The notes below the pieces were generated by a model, which made no database searches, was not told where the DNA came from, and saw only the letters and a program-made list of their open reading frames with translations. Source: Taxillus chinensis (Eukaryota > Streptophyta > Magnoliopsida > Santalales > Loranthaceae). Taken from it: 64,000 bases of DNA. The position numbers were made by a program, and so were the translations under genes. The DNA lies in NCBI GenBank assembly GCA_023512835.1, contig CM042084.1, positions 44,005,609 through 44,069,608 on the forward strand, written 5' to 3'. Of the stretch, positions 35,213 to 46,262 are shown piece by piece. Each line of letters begins with the position of its first letter. Positions within the stretch are counted from its first letter, which is position 1.

Positions 35213-35812
35213 TCAGGACTGATTGTCCTCGAACAGCTCAGGATGAAGAGCCCGCATTTGGCTCTTTTTCTCCCAAGTCTGCTCCTCCATGCCTCGATGT
35301 TGCCATAACACCCGAACTAGTGGAATCGTCTTGCCCCGCAATACTTGCTCCCACCTGTCCAAAATCTGTGCCGGCATTTCGACAACAGCACTATAATCAG
35401 CCAAGTCTATCTTGCGATAATCCAACACATGAGAAGGATCTGGGTGATACCGTCTTAACTAAGACACATGGAATACATCATGTACTCGTGCCAACTCTGG
35501 TGGCAAAGCTAACCGATAAGCTACTGCGCCCACAGTGGCAACAATCTCAAAGGCCCCCACAAAACGAGGGGAGAGTTTGGATCCGCGCCCAAACCTCCGA
35601 TGCCCTCGATGCGGTGAAACCCGTAAAAATACACAATCACCCACCCCAAACTGCAAAGGTCGACGCCTCTGATCCGCGTAAGACTTCTGCCTACTTTGTG
35701 CTGTCAACATATGCTGTCGAATCAGCTGCACTATCTCCGTGGTCTCTCGAACCATATTAGGACCGAGAATCGCTGTCTCTGCCGTTTGTGCCCAACACAA
35801 AGGTAGGTACTA
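35213..35812 (-). pseudogene. Chromovirus integrase C-terminus with chromodomain-like tail
   Basis: The minus strand reads LCWAQTAETAILGPNMVRET, QSRKSYADQRRRPLQFGVGD, and then KLSPRFVGAFEIVATVGAVA to HDVFHVS (GPY/F region). After an in-frame stop (35458) a second frame reads MLDYRKIDLADYSAVVEMPA...FEDNQS, a chromodomain-like tail ending at 35213. In active chromoviruses this tail directs insertion into heterochromatin. The upstream part is missing: the sequence joins a different element's gag near 35812. Confidence 0.85.
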
Positions 35813-35889
35813 CTAACCATTCAGGTCTATATTCCCGAAGTGGAGTGACATATGGAATAAGATCAGTAGGTGGCTATGTCCATAGTGAC

Positions 35890-36297
35890 TCAAAATAGGC
35901 AGCAGTATGGAATCTGATCAAATGAAACAAAACTATTATGCACTACCAAATTGATGAGTTGTGGAGAGAATTCAAAATTGTCTCTCAAAAGCGGTGGTGG
36001 ATAAATAGGATTTCTGACATCTGAAACATCAGGGGTGTGATGTTCTCTGACTGGCCTAAGATCTGGCCCTTGAACTTGTGGCTGTTGGTTCTCCATAACT
36101 GAACAAGAATCGACACTTTCTTCCTCCCAAAACAAATTCTGCAAATCAAACTCGGGCTTACTCCAAAATCCAGGAGCAGAGCTTGATTCCTCTTCACTAG
36201 CTGACTGTACACTCCTTTGCTTCCTCAAACGAGCAAAGAATGTACGCTCTGATTCAGGATCAAACAAATTATTAAACGTTGATGAACGCTTGGTCAT
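35890..36297 (-). pseudogene. Athila/Tat-like gag N-terminus, truncated
   Basis: Starts at 36297 with MTKRSSTFNNLFDPESERTF. It has an acidic Ser-rich segment and a PPPLLRDNFEFSPQLINLV block typical of the N-terminal half of Athila/Tat-type gag, which normally continues into a long conserved core. Here similarity ends after the LV block and the frame stops at 35890. The remainder was replaced by chromovirus sequence. Confidence 0.65.
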
Positions 36298-36315
36298 TCA
36301 TTAATCACCTGTAGA

Positions 36316-36508
36316 AGACAACATTGAACACATACCCACATAATACCGCACACTGAGTTTGGTAATTATAAGAGATGTATTTTCACAATTAATTACAAAA
36401 TTCACTTTCAACTTTGTTAACTTCCCTGGCAATGGCGCCAAAAACTTGTTAGCAATTCCGCAAGCATACAGATCGTTACAAGTAATAAAGTGGACCTAAG
36501 TCCAGATA
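36316..36508. repeat. Left copy of 193-bp direct repeat
   Basis: Carries the gag leader, inverted tRNA-Asp-type PBS (ggcaatggcgccaa) and the last ~60 bp of the minus-strand Athila/Tat-like LTR, ending at cagata. It matches 38200-38391 with about seven visible base differences. Confidence 0.9.
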
Positions 36509-38198
36509 TGTAATGACCCGCATTTTTGAGATGTGAGGAGTGTGTCATAGTTTTGCCGTTTTGGGTGGAAATTGCTAGGTTTTAGGGAGTTTTCTTTCCA
36601 CACCCTTTGGCTTAATCATCTTGTATGTTGATAAGCAAGCAAGAGGCAAAGTTTGAGCCCAATTGGGAGTGCACGTGAGAATGCACGTGAGAATGCTTTT
36701 CACGTGCAAGGAGCTTTTTGCATGGGAGCCTTCCCGATGTTGTTCCAAGGCTTGTTATGAAATTCTAGAGCATTTGGAGGTGCTCGTGAGAATGCACGTG
36801 AGAATGCTTTCTACGTGCAGCCTCCATTACCTTTGTTTTGTTGTTCTGATCCTCTTTTTGCTAAAGGACCGTGGTGAAATTATGAGTGCTTTGTTCTGTG
36901 TGGTTGCAAAAAGGTTGTAGTCTGTCATCAAAACTACGTCGTTTTGATGCTGGAATTCATTTAATCAAAACTACATCGTTTTGGGGTTTGAGTTGTCTAT
37001 ATAAAGAGGTGAAGACTCTTTGTTTTAGGTTTAGGGTTCTCTTGATCCTGCGTAGTCGATAGAGAGAGAGAGAGCTGTAGAGAGGGGAAGGAAGGGGAGT
37101 CCTGGTTGTCACGGAGCATCTTGTGTGTGGAGAGGACGGCGTCAGTGCGGGGAGCAAGGAGGATCCGCTTTAAGGTAGGGGTTCTGCTTTTCCTAGTCCG
37201 TTCCGGGGTTAGGCCCTGTGGTTAATTTGTAAAGTTTCTATTGTTATTGCTATAATACTTATATGTAAATTCATATAGGTGTGATCTCCTATATGAATGT
37301 TGGCCTTCAATGGCATTTTGGTGTGATTCTGATGTTGGGTGGGCAGTGCATGTTAAATGTTCGATAAAATGCCTGAGTGAATATGTCTGTGTGCTTATGC
37401 GCATTGTGTTTGACAATATGCGCAAGGGCTAATCGTGAGTTGGTAAAGGTATGCATGCCAAGTGTTTGTTTTTATGCCCGGTGGTCGGGTTTGTACATTT
37501 GTGAATGTGTGCCTGCTAAGTGTTTAATTTTATGCCTGGAGTGGCTATGTGTACTGTGTTTGTGAAACCCGGTGGCGTGGAAACCCGGGATTGTTTTATT
37601 AAACCCGGTGGCCGTGGAAGCCCGAGATTGTTTTATGAAACCCGTGGTCGTGGAAGCCTGGGATCGTTCTTGGAACCCGTGGTCGTGGAAGCCCGGATCG
37701 CTTATGTGCTAGCCTGGTGGCTATTTGAAATATTTGTTTTTACTGATGGCTTACTATTATATTTGTTGATATAATTGTATCACGACAACGCACTTGTACA
37801 CATGACATATAGATGCTAAGAGCATGGGTGGGTCAGAGACATGATCCCTACTGAGTCGTGGGTTGCTCACCCCTCCTACCATGTTGTTTTCTTACACGGG
37901 ACCTATAGGAGTTAGGTGGGAACACGAAGTTGGGAGACCTGCTTGGGCTTGCTTATTATTATTTGAGTTTTGTTGTTTTGGTGAGCTTTGTAACCCCAGA
38001 GGGGGAGATATTGTAATGAGGAGTTTAATGTAATAAAAGCATGTTTGGACACGTTTGTAAGGTTTGAACTTAATATATAAATGGTTTTGTCTCTCGAGTT
38101 TGAATGTAAAGTGTATGTTGTATTCTACCCCTTTATCCAAACTTGGGTAAAGGAGGGTCACGTTCCGGTCTCCTGGGGTTGGAAATCCGGGCGTGACA
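36509..38198 (+). repeat. Chromovirus-type LTR (1690 bp) without TSD
   Basis: Starts TGTAATGACCCG and ends GGGCGTGACA. It contains two ACGT-core palindromes (36927-36948; 36964-36983), a TATA box (tatataaag, 36998), a GA leader and a four-copy ~36-bp minisatellite (37561-37700, aaacccggtgg core). The 5-bp flanks agata and gagac do not match; instead, ~192-bp direct repeats flank it. Confidence 0.85.
37561..37700 (+). repeat. ~36-bp minisatellite in LTR, 4 copies
   Basis: The core aaacccggtgg/aacccgtgg recurs at 37565, 37601, 37638 and 37673. It lies between the conserved LTR anchors ggccttcaatggc and the cacttgtaca/gatccctact region. Confidence 0.85.
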
Positions 38199-38199
38199 G

Positions 38200-38391
38200 A
38201 GACAACATTGAACACATACCCACATAATACCGCACACCGAGTTTGGTAATTATAAGAGATGTATTTTCACAATTAATTACAAAATTCACTTTCAACTTTG
38301 TTACCTTCCCGGCAACGGCGCCAAAAACTTGTTAGCAATTCCGCAAGCATACGGATCGTTACAAGTAATAAAGTGGACCTAAGTTCGGATA
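38200..38391. repeat. Right copy of 192-bp direct repeat
   Basis: Second copy of the gag-leader/PBS/LTR-end segment. Here it continues uninterrupted into the rest of the Athila/Tat-like LTR. Confidence 0.9.
38307..38324 (-). other. Primer binding site (tRNA-Asp type), minus strand
   Basis: On the minus strand TTGGCGCCGTTGCCGGGA follows the LTR end GCTAACA after a few bases. It is a near-perfect plant tRNA-Asp complement typical of Athila/Tat-type elements. Confidence 0.85.
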
Positions 38392-39635
38392 TCGTACTCT
38401 GCAGGAAGGTGGTTAAGTGCAGAGTATATTTTCTAATTCCATAATTCAATTTGAGGATTGGTTTTGTAATAATTAGCAATTTGAAGTTGTAAATTAAATA
38501 ACAAGCAAATGTAAATGATCTTATGGAGAAATAGAGATTTGGATTTCAATTGATGTAATTTATTTATTCTAAGTTCTTAAAGCATGTTAAAACTTTCCTT
38601 TTGCCTAAAACCCAACACCCTTGCATTAACTAGCCTCTTTCGAGTGATCTAGCTGTGTGTATACCCTAGCTTGGGGAACGGGCAACCCATTAAGTGCTCA
38701 AGTTGTTTGAGTGTAGACTGACATCACACAAATCTTAACTAGGTTACAAGCAAGATTATTGGCTTTCGCAAATTATAATCTTTACAAGTTAAATCTCTTA
38801 ACTATCCCGTTATCAATGTCTTCTTTCGATCCATAATGGAATAACCTTAAACAAGAATTACGATGGCCAAACCTAATTCTCACATGCAAATTTAAGAGAT
38901 TTAATAAACAAAGAAGGGAATCTAAATTAACATACCAAAAGAAAGGAATTCAAAAGCTTATCCTCCTCCCATGGAGGTTTAAGCTACCATAGTAATAAAC
39001 AAAACAATTGTTCTTGCCATGAGATCCCAAACGCTTCCTCTCTCCCCCTAATTCAATGATACCCCAAATTATATCAATATCCACTTTTAGATCCCATTCT
39101 CGCGTGTGAGATCCATTAAACCGTCAATAACCGTTCCCTCCATTAATTTGAAGTTGTTTCCCTCTCAAAATGGTTGATGGAGAGTCGTCATATCATTTAA
39201 TGAAGAGATCTAAGCTCTACAGGTGGCATCTGGAAGAGTTACGCTGGTCTCACAGACACATCGTGCAGAAACTACACATGGTCGATCGATTTGGTCATTT
39301 GAAATTCATTGACATGACCAAGTGATTTCAAATGACCAAAAGTTCTCGAGAGCTTGGTCGAGTCATCTAGCTCTCATTAACTCTTTTTGGTCATTTCAAA
39401 TTTTAAATGACCACCCTATAAATTGTTTGCCACTCCTTTCTTCTTTCTTTGATCATTGTACTTGGCCTATTATTCATTCAAAAACATCCAAAAACCATAC
39501 AAAAGATCTACAATTGCTATGTTAGGGGTTAGTTCATTAATAAATCAAATACATCAAAATAAAGTTAAAAATGTGATCTTTTCTCATAAAATTCCCTTCA
39601 TTTGACACTAAAATAAGTTTGAAAACCCTCTAACA
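38330..39635 (-). repeat. 5' LTR of minus-strand Athila/Tat-like element (1306 bp)
   Basis: On the minus strand it starts TGTTAGAGGG and ends TTGCTAACA, so the termini are inverted copies of TGTTAG. A TATA-like region and AT-rich U3 are present; no ORF. Its right neighbour is a chromovirus-type LTR truncated at about 39641, suggesting insertion into that LTR. Confidence 0.75.
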
Positions 39636-40283
39636 GAGCCTTAGTGTAGTTTTAAAGCTTGTGGCAAAATCCTAGGGTATTTGGAGCTTGCACGTGACAA
39701 TGGTCTTTGTGACATGCAACCATGTTTTTGCACCGTCTTCTTCGTTTTGTTATGCCGATCATCTTTTCCTAAAGGACCATGTTCGAATCATGGGTATTTT
39801 GTCATGTGTGGATGCGGAAAGGTTGTGGCATGTTTCATTTATCAAAACTACGTCGTTTTGATGTTGAACTTCATTTATCAAAACTACGTCATTTTGATGA
39901 TGGGGTTTATTTATCAAAACTACGTCGTTTTCATAAGTGAGGTCTATATAAGGAGGAGGAGCTCTCTTTGTTTTAGGTTTAGGGTTTTGTTGTCGGCCAC
40001 GTCGCCAGCGAGAGAGAGAGAGAGAGAAGATCTCCCGATCACTACTATGGTGATTCGCGTGGGTGGACGACGTCTAGCGTGGGAGCAAAGAGCAAGGAGA
40101 ATCGTCCCGAGGTAGGGAATTCTGTCCTTTCTCGAACCCAACCTAGGGTTAAGGCCTGTGGTAGATGTTTTGGCAAATTGTTCATATTTATTAATAAATA
40201 TAAATATATATACGTAAATTCATATAGGTGCGATCTCCTATATGAGTGTTGGCCTTCAATGGCAAGTTGTTTGGTCAGGATGT

Positions 40284-42090
40284 TGTCACGCCCGAATTTC
40301 CAACCCGAGGAAACCGGTTCGTGACTCTCCTTACCCACCCGGTGGGCAAGGGCTTGGGATTAATTCCACACAGGACTTTACGCATATCCACAATAAATAT
40401 CCACAAAAACAAAATCACATTATTCATAATTTCAAACCACAATTAAACATTTACAAACAAAACATGCCTTTATTATAGTTAAAACCCTTTTGGAATCTTT
40501 CCCCACTAGGGTTACATAATTTTCCATTAGGATTGTAAAGTCCCACAAAACATCATAACACAAAATAACATTTAAACAAAGCAACATGGCGTAACCGTCT
40601 TCCAACTTGGTATTCGACCAAACGCCCGTAGGTTGTCGAAAAGAAAGAAACACAAGAGGAGGGGTGAGCAACCACGGCCTCAGAGGGATCATGTCTCCCC
40701 AACCCATCCCATGCTCCTAGGACCTACATGTCAACGTGTACTAGTGCGATGTCGTGATATAAGTATGTACAGTGTTTTATTCAACTTAAATAAATATGAT
40801 AACCGCATAAACCACAAGGGCAAACACAACTATTTCCACAAACTACACCGGCTCCACGACCACACATGCCCACGTCCACACGCCACATAGGCTCACAATC
40901 ACAATCACACACAGCTCCAAGGCCACACAGCCCACAAACAGCCACATAGGCTCACAATCAGCCACACAGCTCACAACTAGCCACACACAAGCTCCACAAC
41001 TAGCCACACGGGCTCACAATCAGCCACACAGCTCACAACCAACCTCACAGCTCCACAATCAGCCACATAGGCTCCATAATCGGCCACATAGGCTCACAAT
41101 CAAATACATAACATACATCTCAACTACACAAGCATAAAATCAAACATATAGCATACATCTCAATGCACACTGCATATAATCAAACACATAGCACGCATCT
41201 AGATCCACAATCATTATATCAAATATATTTCGCCCCGTAAAACCTCAAGGTTTCCCCACGTGAACCTACGGCGAACGAAGCCTAACGAACAACACAGACA
41301 TTCCCAACGGCCTCTAAGACCCACCGCCACACAACGAACCCCAAGAGTTCACACCAAACAAATATGCCATTAAAGGCCAACATCCATATAAGAGATCACA
41401 CCTATATGGATTTACATATATATATAGGCACAATAACAATTTACGCATCATTAATCACAAGGACTAACCCCGGAATGGTTACCGGAAGAGCAGTACCCCT
41501 ACCGCAGTAAGATCCTCCTTGCTCTTGCTCCCACGTTAGATATCGTCCACCCACGCGAGTCACCCTAGTAGCAAAGCACTCAAGAACTCTCTCTCTCTCT
41601 TACGATCGCGGCAGGCCGACAACAAAAAACCCTAAACCTAAAATAAAGAGAGCTCCTCCTTATATAGACCTTACTTATCAAAACGACGTAGTTTTGATAA
41701 ATGAATCCCACCATCAAAACGACATAGTTTTGATAAATGAACACACCATCAAAACAATGTAGTTTTGATAAATGAAACACACCATCAAAATGACATAGCT
41801 TTGATAGATGAAACACTCCCTCGAAGACTCATAAACACTGCTGTAAGATCACCGCCGGAGCCTCCTAGTCGTAGCCTCGAAGATCATTGGAAATGCGGCC
41901 TCAAAGATCTGTCTCGAAGATCAAACCTTTGACCCTCAAACCTTCAAACTTCGACCCTCGGACCTTCAACCCTGGGTCTTTCGACCCTATGACCCAAATC
42001 TTCGGGTCTTCCTCCTTTCGACCTAAGCCGTCGCCTGGGTACCGTTAATCTTTGTTCCGGCTTGTTCTTCCCAAAACACGAGTCATCACA
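40284..42090 (-). repeat. Nested solo LTR, minus strand (1807 bp)
   Basis: The plus strand starts TGTCACGCCCGAATTTCC and ends GTCATCACA, so on the minus strand it reads TGTGATGACTCG...GCGTGACA. gatgt occurs on both sides (40279-40283 and 42092-42096) with one extra base at the right. It carries ~12 copies of a ~20-bp unit (40855-41101; inverse of gagcctatgtggctg), four ACGT-core palindromes (41677-41804) next to a TATA box, and cryptic cttcgaccct repeats (41880-42040). Confidence 0.8.
40855..41101 (-). repeat. ~20-bp minisatellite in nested LTR
   Basis: Roughly twelve units with core agccacataggctcac/agccacacagctcac, in variable spacing. The inverse complement (gagcctatgtggct) resembles the 42381-42515 repeat of the host LTR. 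Confidence 0.85.
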
Positions 42091-43093
42091 AGATGTTGAG
42101 ATCCGGGGTTTGGGGATTTCTCGGGTTCGTTTGCATGGCGCAGAGGCCGTTGGGATGTCTGCGTTGCTTGTTAGGCTTTGTCCCGCAAAGAGGTCTTGGG
42201 GGGAAAACCTTGGGGGTTTCGGGGAAAATATATTTGACATGATGATTATGTTTGATGTGTTAATTATGTTTGACATGATGTATGATGTGGATATGTTAAT
42301 GATGGTTAGTGTGTGGGTTGTTGAATACCTGCCTATCTCGTTGTGTTATGATTATGTGATTAACCGTGTGGTTGTGGTATGTGGAGCCCGTGTGGGCGTG
42401 AATGTGGAGCCTGTGTGGTCGGAGCCTGGTGGCATGTATGTGGAGCCTGTGTGGTGTGGGATATGGAGCCTATGTGGTTGTGTATGTGGAGCACGTGTGG
42501 TCGTGGAGCTTGTGTGACCGTGGCTATAGTCGTACTCTGTTCTCGTGACTTGTTTAGGTCGATATACTTTTCGTGAACGTTGATTATGCCTGTTTAAATA
42601 CTTATACCATGACACCGCACCCGTACACATCGACGTGTAGATACTAGGAGCACGGGACGGGTCGGGGAGACATGATCCCTACCGAGCCGTGGTCGCTCAC
42701 CCCTTCTACCGTATTTTTCTTTCTTTTAGTGGGACCTACAAAGTGCGTTAGGTGGAGACACCAAGGTGGAAGATAGTTCCGCTTGTTGTTTTGTTTAAAT
42801 GTTATTTTGTGTTATGACATTTTACGAGACCTTTGTAATCCTAGTGGAAAATGATGTAACCCTAGTAGGGAAAGATCAGAAAAGTGTTTAGGTTGGAATA
42901 AAGACATGTTTGGTTTGTAAACATTTATCGTGGTTCGAAATTAATAAAGATATGATTTTTGTTCTTTTTAATATCTCATGGAAGTTTGTGATGTCCAAAG
43001 GTGGAGTTATATTATCCTAACCCTTATCCACCGTATGGGTAAAGGAGAGTCACAAACCGGTTTCCTTGGGTCGGAAATCTGGGCGTGATAATA

Positions 43094-43105
43094 TGGTATC
43101 GTAGC
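43094..43105 (+). other. Primer binding site (tRNA-iMet type), decayed
   Basis: TGGTATCGTAGC, a mutated version of TGGTATCAGAGC, sits four bases after the LTR end, exactly as in the related element at 51918. Confidence 0.75.
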
Positions 43106-44131
43106 ATGGTCTAGTCGGCCTAGGGTAAGGGCGGCTCCGGTTATCCTAAGTCCTTGGGAGGAGCCTAGAGGACGTGCCTGATTAATATGGTCATCTTTGA
43201 GCCTCGAGGTGTACTTGGGGTAGTCCACCCCCGTGGTAGATTTGCATGCATTGGCATTAGGGCACCAGTTGTATTTGTTGCTTATGTGTGATTGTATAGA
43301 TAACCGTGAGAAAGTTTTAAATGTGAAAAGGAAAATACGAATAACGTGATAAAACTTTAATCGTGCAAGTCCGATATTTCGTGGTAATCGAGTATGACTA
43401 CGAAGAAAAGAACGTGTGGTATGAAATTGTGTATTAGTGGAATCCGTGACGGTGCAATGTGAAGAAACTAAATAAAGTGACAATAATGTTGATGTCTTGA
43501 GAATGACTTCGTGAGATATGTGAATGATCGAGTATGTGCCTTTGTGTGGTACCGTGTGGAATAAGCGATGTTGTGTTCAAAACGATGGGATATTCACTGA
43601 GTATTAATGATATGTGTAATGTGAAGGTGTGAACTTGTATTGTCTATGAAATGTGAATCTATGAATTTGGGTGGTGATAATGCATGTTTTGAGATTAGTT
43701 ATAACTTAAAAACGCTTAGTTGGTAATGGTATTTAGATCATTGAGTGGTAACCTGGAGCGCTACCTTTTCGTAGCCAATGTCCGGAAATTATGACACGAC
43801 GACCAGCGAGGTAAGAGAGGAGCCCGCCACTCAGCCGGGCAAGTGGGAGAGCCAGCAGCTGTAAGTAATGATCTAATCATGGCAGAGATTGGCATCTTAA
43901 ACTTGGTTATTCAAGAGTTGAGGGATGAAATTCGACAATTAAGAGCGAGGTACGCCGGGAGCCGTTAACCCACAACATTGGGGGAGCTTAGGTGAGGATC
44001 AACCGACGCAAAGTTGTCCCGATCAATAGGAAGGACCCAAGAGGCAGAGGGCGCAATCAAAGGATGGTCATAAGTTTCGAGATAGGGGTCAACCCCCAAC
44101 AACTCCATTTGAGCCCCGCTTCCCAAAGGGT

Positions 44132-44174
44132 TGTTCTTGTCATGGACGTGCCAGGACATTGGAAAAGAGGGTGT
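44132..44174 (+). pseudogene. Gag CCHC zinc-knuckle relic
   Basis: CSCHGRA, a one-base frame change, then GHWKRGCSRS: the spacing of a gypsy gag zinc knuckle. The sister copy at 52790 keeps CCGQ and a later Cys. Confidence 0.55.
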
Positions 44175-44756
44175 AGCAGAAGCAAAAGCACCGTGCCGCA
44201 TCTCAGAGAAAAGTAGACATCTCTAGATAGTCTGCTTTAGTAAAGCAAGGCATAGTGCTAGAGGACCGTTTGAGCGAGCTAGGGATAAAGCAAATTCAAG
44301 CCTTGCTTGGGGCCGAGAACTACCTAGTGAGGCCGCAGAGAGAGCATGGCAGTAATTTTCCTTAGTCAAGAGTACGATTTCAATTCTCGCATGTTACGAT
44401 TTTTGTTTTATTGGTGGTATCGTGATCGGTCGAGTCTTGTACTAGCTTAGGTGAGGACGAGTGAACCTTTGATTGCCTGGGCCTAGCAAATGAATTAAAA
44501 CACTCGTGATAGAGGGGTATTCTCGCTGGGAGGGCTCTCGAGCCACAACTTTATGTTAGATGGGGCTTGGAAGGTTGTTTGAGCTACCATTTCTAATGGA
44601 CGTGGTTGGTGACCTATTAGAGAATAAATAAGTAAAATGAATAAATAATTGTAAGACACCAAAAGAATAATAAACTACTAATAGTTATGGTAATAAATAA
44701 TTGTTGTAGTGCCACATGGTAGGGATGTTCTTTTGGTAACCTTTCCAAGTGTCGGG

Positions 44757-46262
44757 TGATAACATGCATTTATGTCATTATCCTAGACCTTATATAAGGT
44801 GTTTTAGCCGTATGTTTTGTACCTATTTGCATGATATTTTACACATATTTGCTCTAACCCTAGAAGACCCTTCGTTTGGTGTATAGTAGGTACTTTTTGA
44901 GTGTTTTTGGCAGTTTTGGAGCAACCTTTTCCCACACACTTTGGCTAGATCACTCCATACACTTAAGAGGAAGCTATAGAAGAAGACGGAAACAAAATGA
45001 AGGCAAAATCAAGGTGCACGTGAAGGCTTTCTCACGTGCATTCTCACGTGCAAGGATTTTATTGCATGGATGCCTTCTACAACTCAAGAGGAAGCTTTGG
45101 AGCAAATTTGAGTCGAATGAGCTGCACGTGAAAAGGGTCTTCACGCTCATTCTCGCAGCGGCATTTTTGAGCTCCAAATGACGTGTTTTGTTGTTTTAAT
45201 CATTTTCCTCTAAAGAACTAGTGGTCAAATTTGGTGTAGTTTGAGTTTTATTTCGCCTAGAACGTCTAATAATGTCACTAACCAAAACGACGTCGTTTTG
45301 GTCGGACCACATTTATAATTAGGGCACACTTTTTGGAACCCTAATTTGGCCCACTAAATCCTATAACTAGGGGTTTGGGAGGCATTGTAAATCATCTTGG
45401 GTGGGAGAATCGATTTTGAGTTCGAAAAGAGCTATAGCCATTGCTAAAAGATCGGATCGTCCTTGGCAAGGAATGATTTTGGGTACCCGACGTCGGAGTC
45501 TTCGGAGGCCGGAGTCCCCGGTTCATCTCGGGGTCTTCCTTTATTGTCCTGGTACCGGAATCATGTTCTTTCTTGTAATTGTTATTGCTTTTGTCATGAT
45601 TATGGAGCAGCTTTATTAGTCTAGGGGAGCAATGTAGCCCCAATAAATTGTATTCGGTTTGCTTATGGTCGTTCAATAAAATAGAATTCGTCTTGTTTAA
45701 TTCACTTGTTTTAATGGAAATGCCTAGTTTACGCATAATTAGGTAATCTTAGCCCTTTGTCTAGGTGGAACACTAGTGAATTCGATTTGATATTGTATGA
45801 TGGACCAAGTCGCAACTATTAGATTGTTTATCTACCTTGATCACTTTTATTCACATGGACCAAATGGGATAAAGCCTTAAATCTATCTTAGCATGGACCA
45901 AATGTAAGATAGGTAGAGATAATCAACATGAACATAAACTAGAACATAAATCAAGAACAAGAGCCATAACTAGACTATTACAATCGATCAGGGTGGTAAA
46001 CATTGTGACCCTAGATCCTTAATCACTCAAATTTCTATACCAACAACTTGCCAACATTCCGATTAAATCACTTTTCGCTCAAACTATTTGCACAACAAAA
46101 ATCAATCGTCCGTGACATAAAATTAACTTGTTAGTTTAGTGCTTGTTGCTTAATAAAAATTAGCTACCTCCCGTGGGTTCGACAACCGGAGTCGCAATAC
46201 TCCATTTTATTACTTGACCAAAGCACTTGCGAAAAACCTATGTACACAATTTATAGGGGTCA
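44757..46262 (+). repeat. Solo LTR (1506 bp), TSD TCGGG/TTGGG
   Basis: Starts TGATAACATGC and ends ATAGGGGTCA. The flanking 5-mers are tcggg (44752-44756) and ttggg (46263-46267), one C/T difference. The interrupted host resumes on both sides relative to the sister sequence near 53460. Contents: an ACGT-core palindrome with CCAAAAC arms (45280-45303), CACGTG words (45015-45050), and the gggagcaatgtagcccc phrase shared with 4397-5899. Confidence 0.8.

Larger units (their letters stand above)
39641..43090 (+). repeat. Chromovirus-type LTR (5' truncated), interrupted by a nested LTR
   Basis: From 39641 the sequence follows the U3 of the LTRs at 36509 and 50008. It has three ACGT-core palindromes (39841, 39877, 39913), a TATA box (tatataagg, 39944), a GA leader (40012-40027) and the ggccttcaatggc anchor (40250). 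A minus-strand LTR (40284-42090) interrupts it. It resumes with a 7-copy ~20-bp minisatellite (42381-42515, gtggagcc core) and ends GGGCGTGATA at 43090, with the usual final CA decayed to TA. A PBS follows. Confidence 0.75.

Noticed and set aside
42352..42630. His/Thr-rich frame suggesting a metal-binding peptide
   Set aside because: Produced by translating the gtggagcc minisatellite on the opposite strand.
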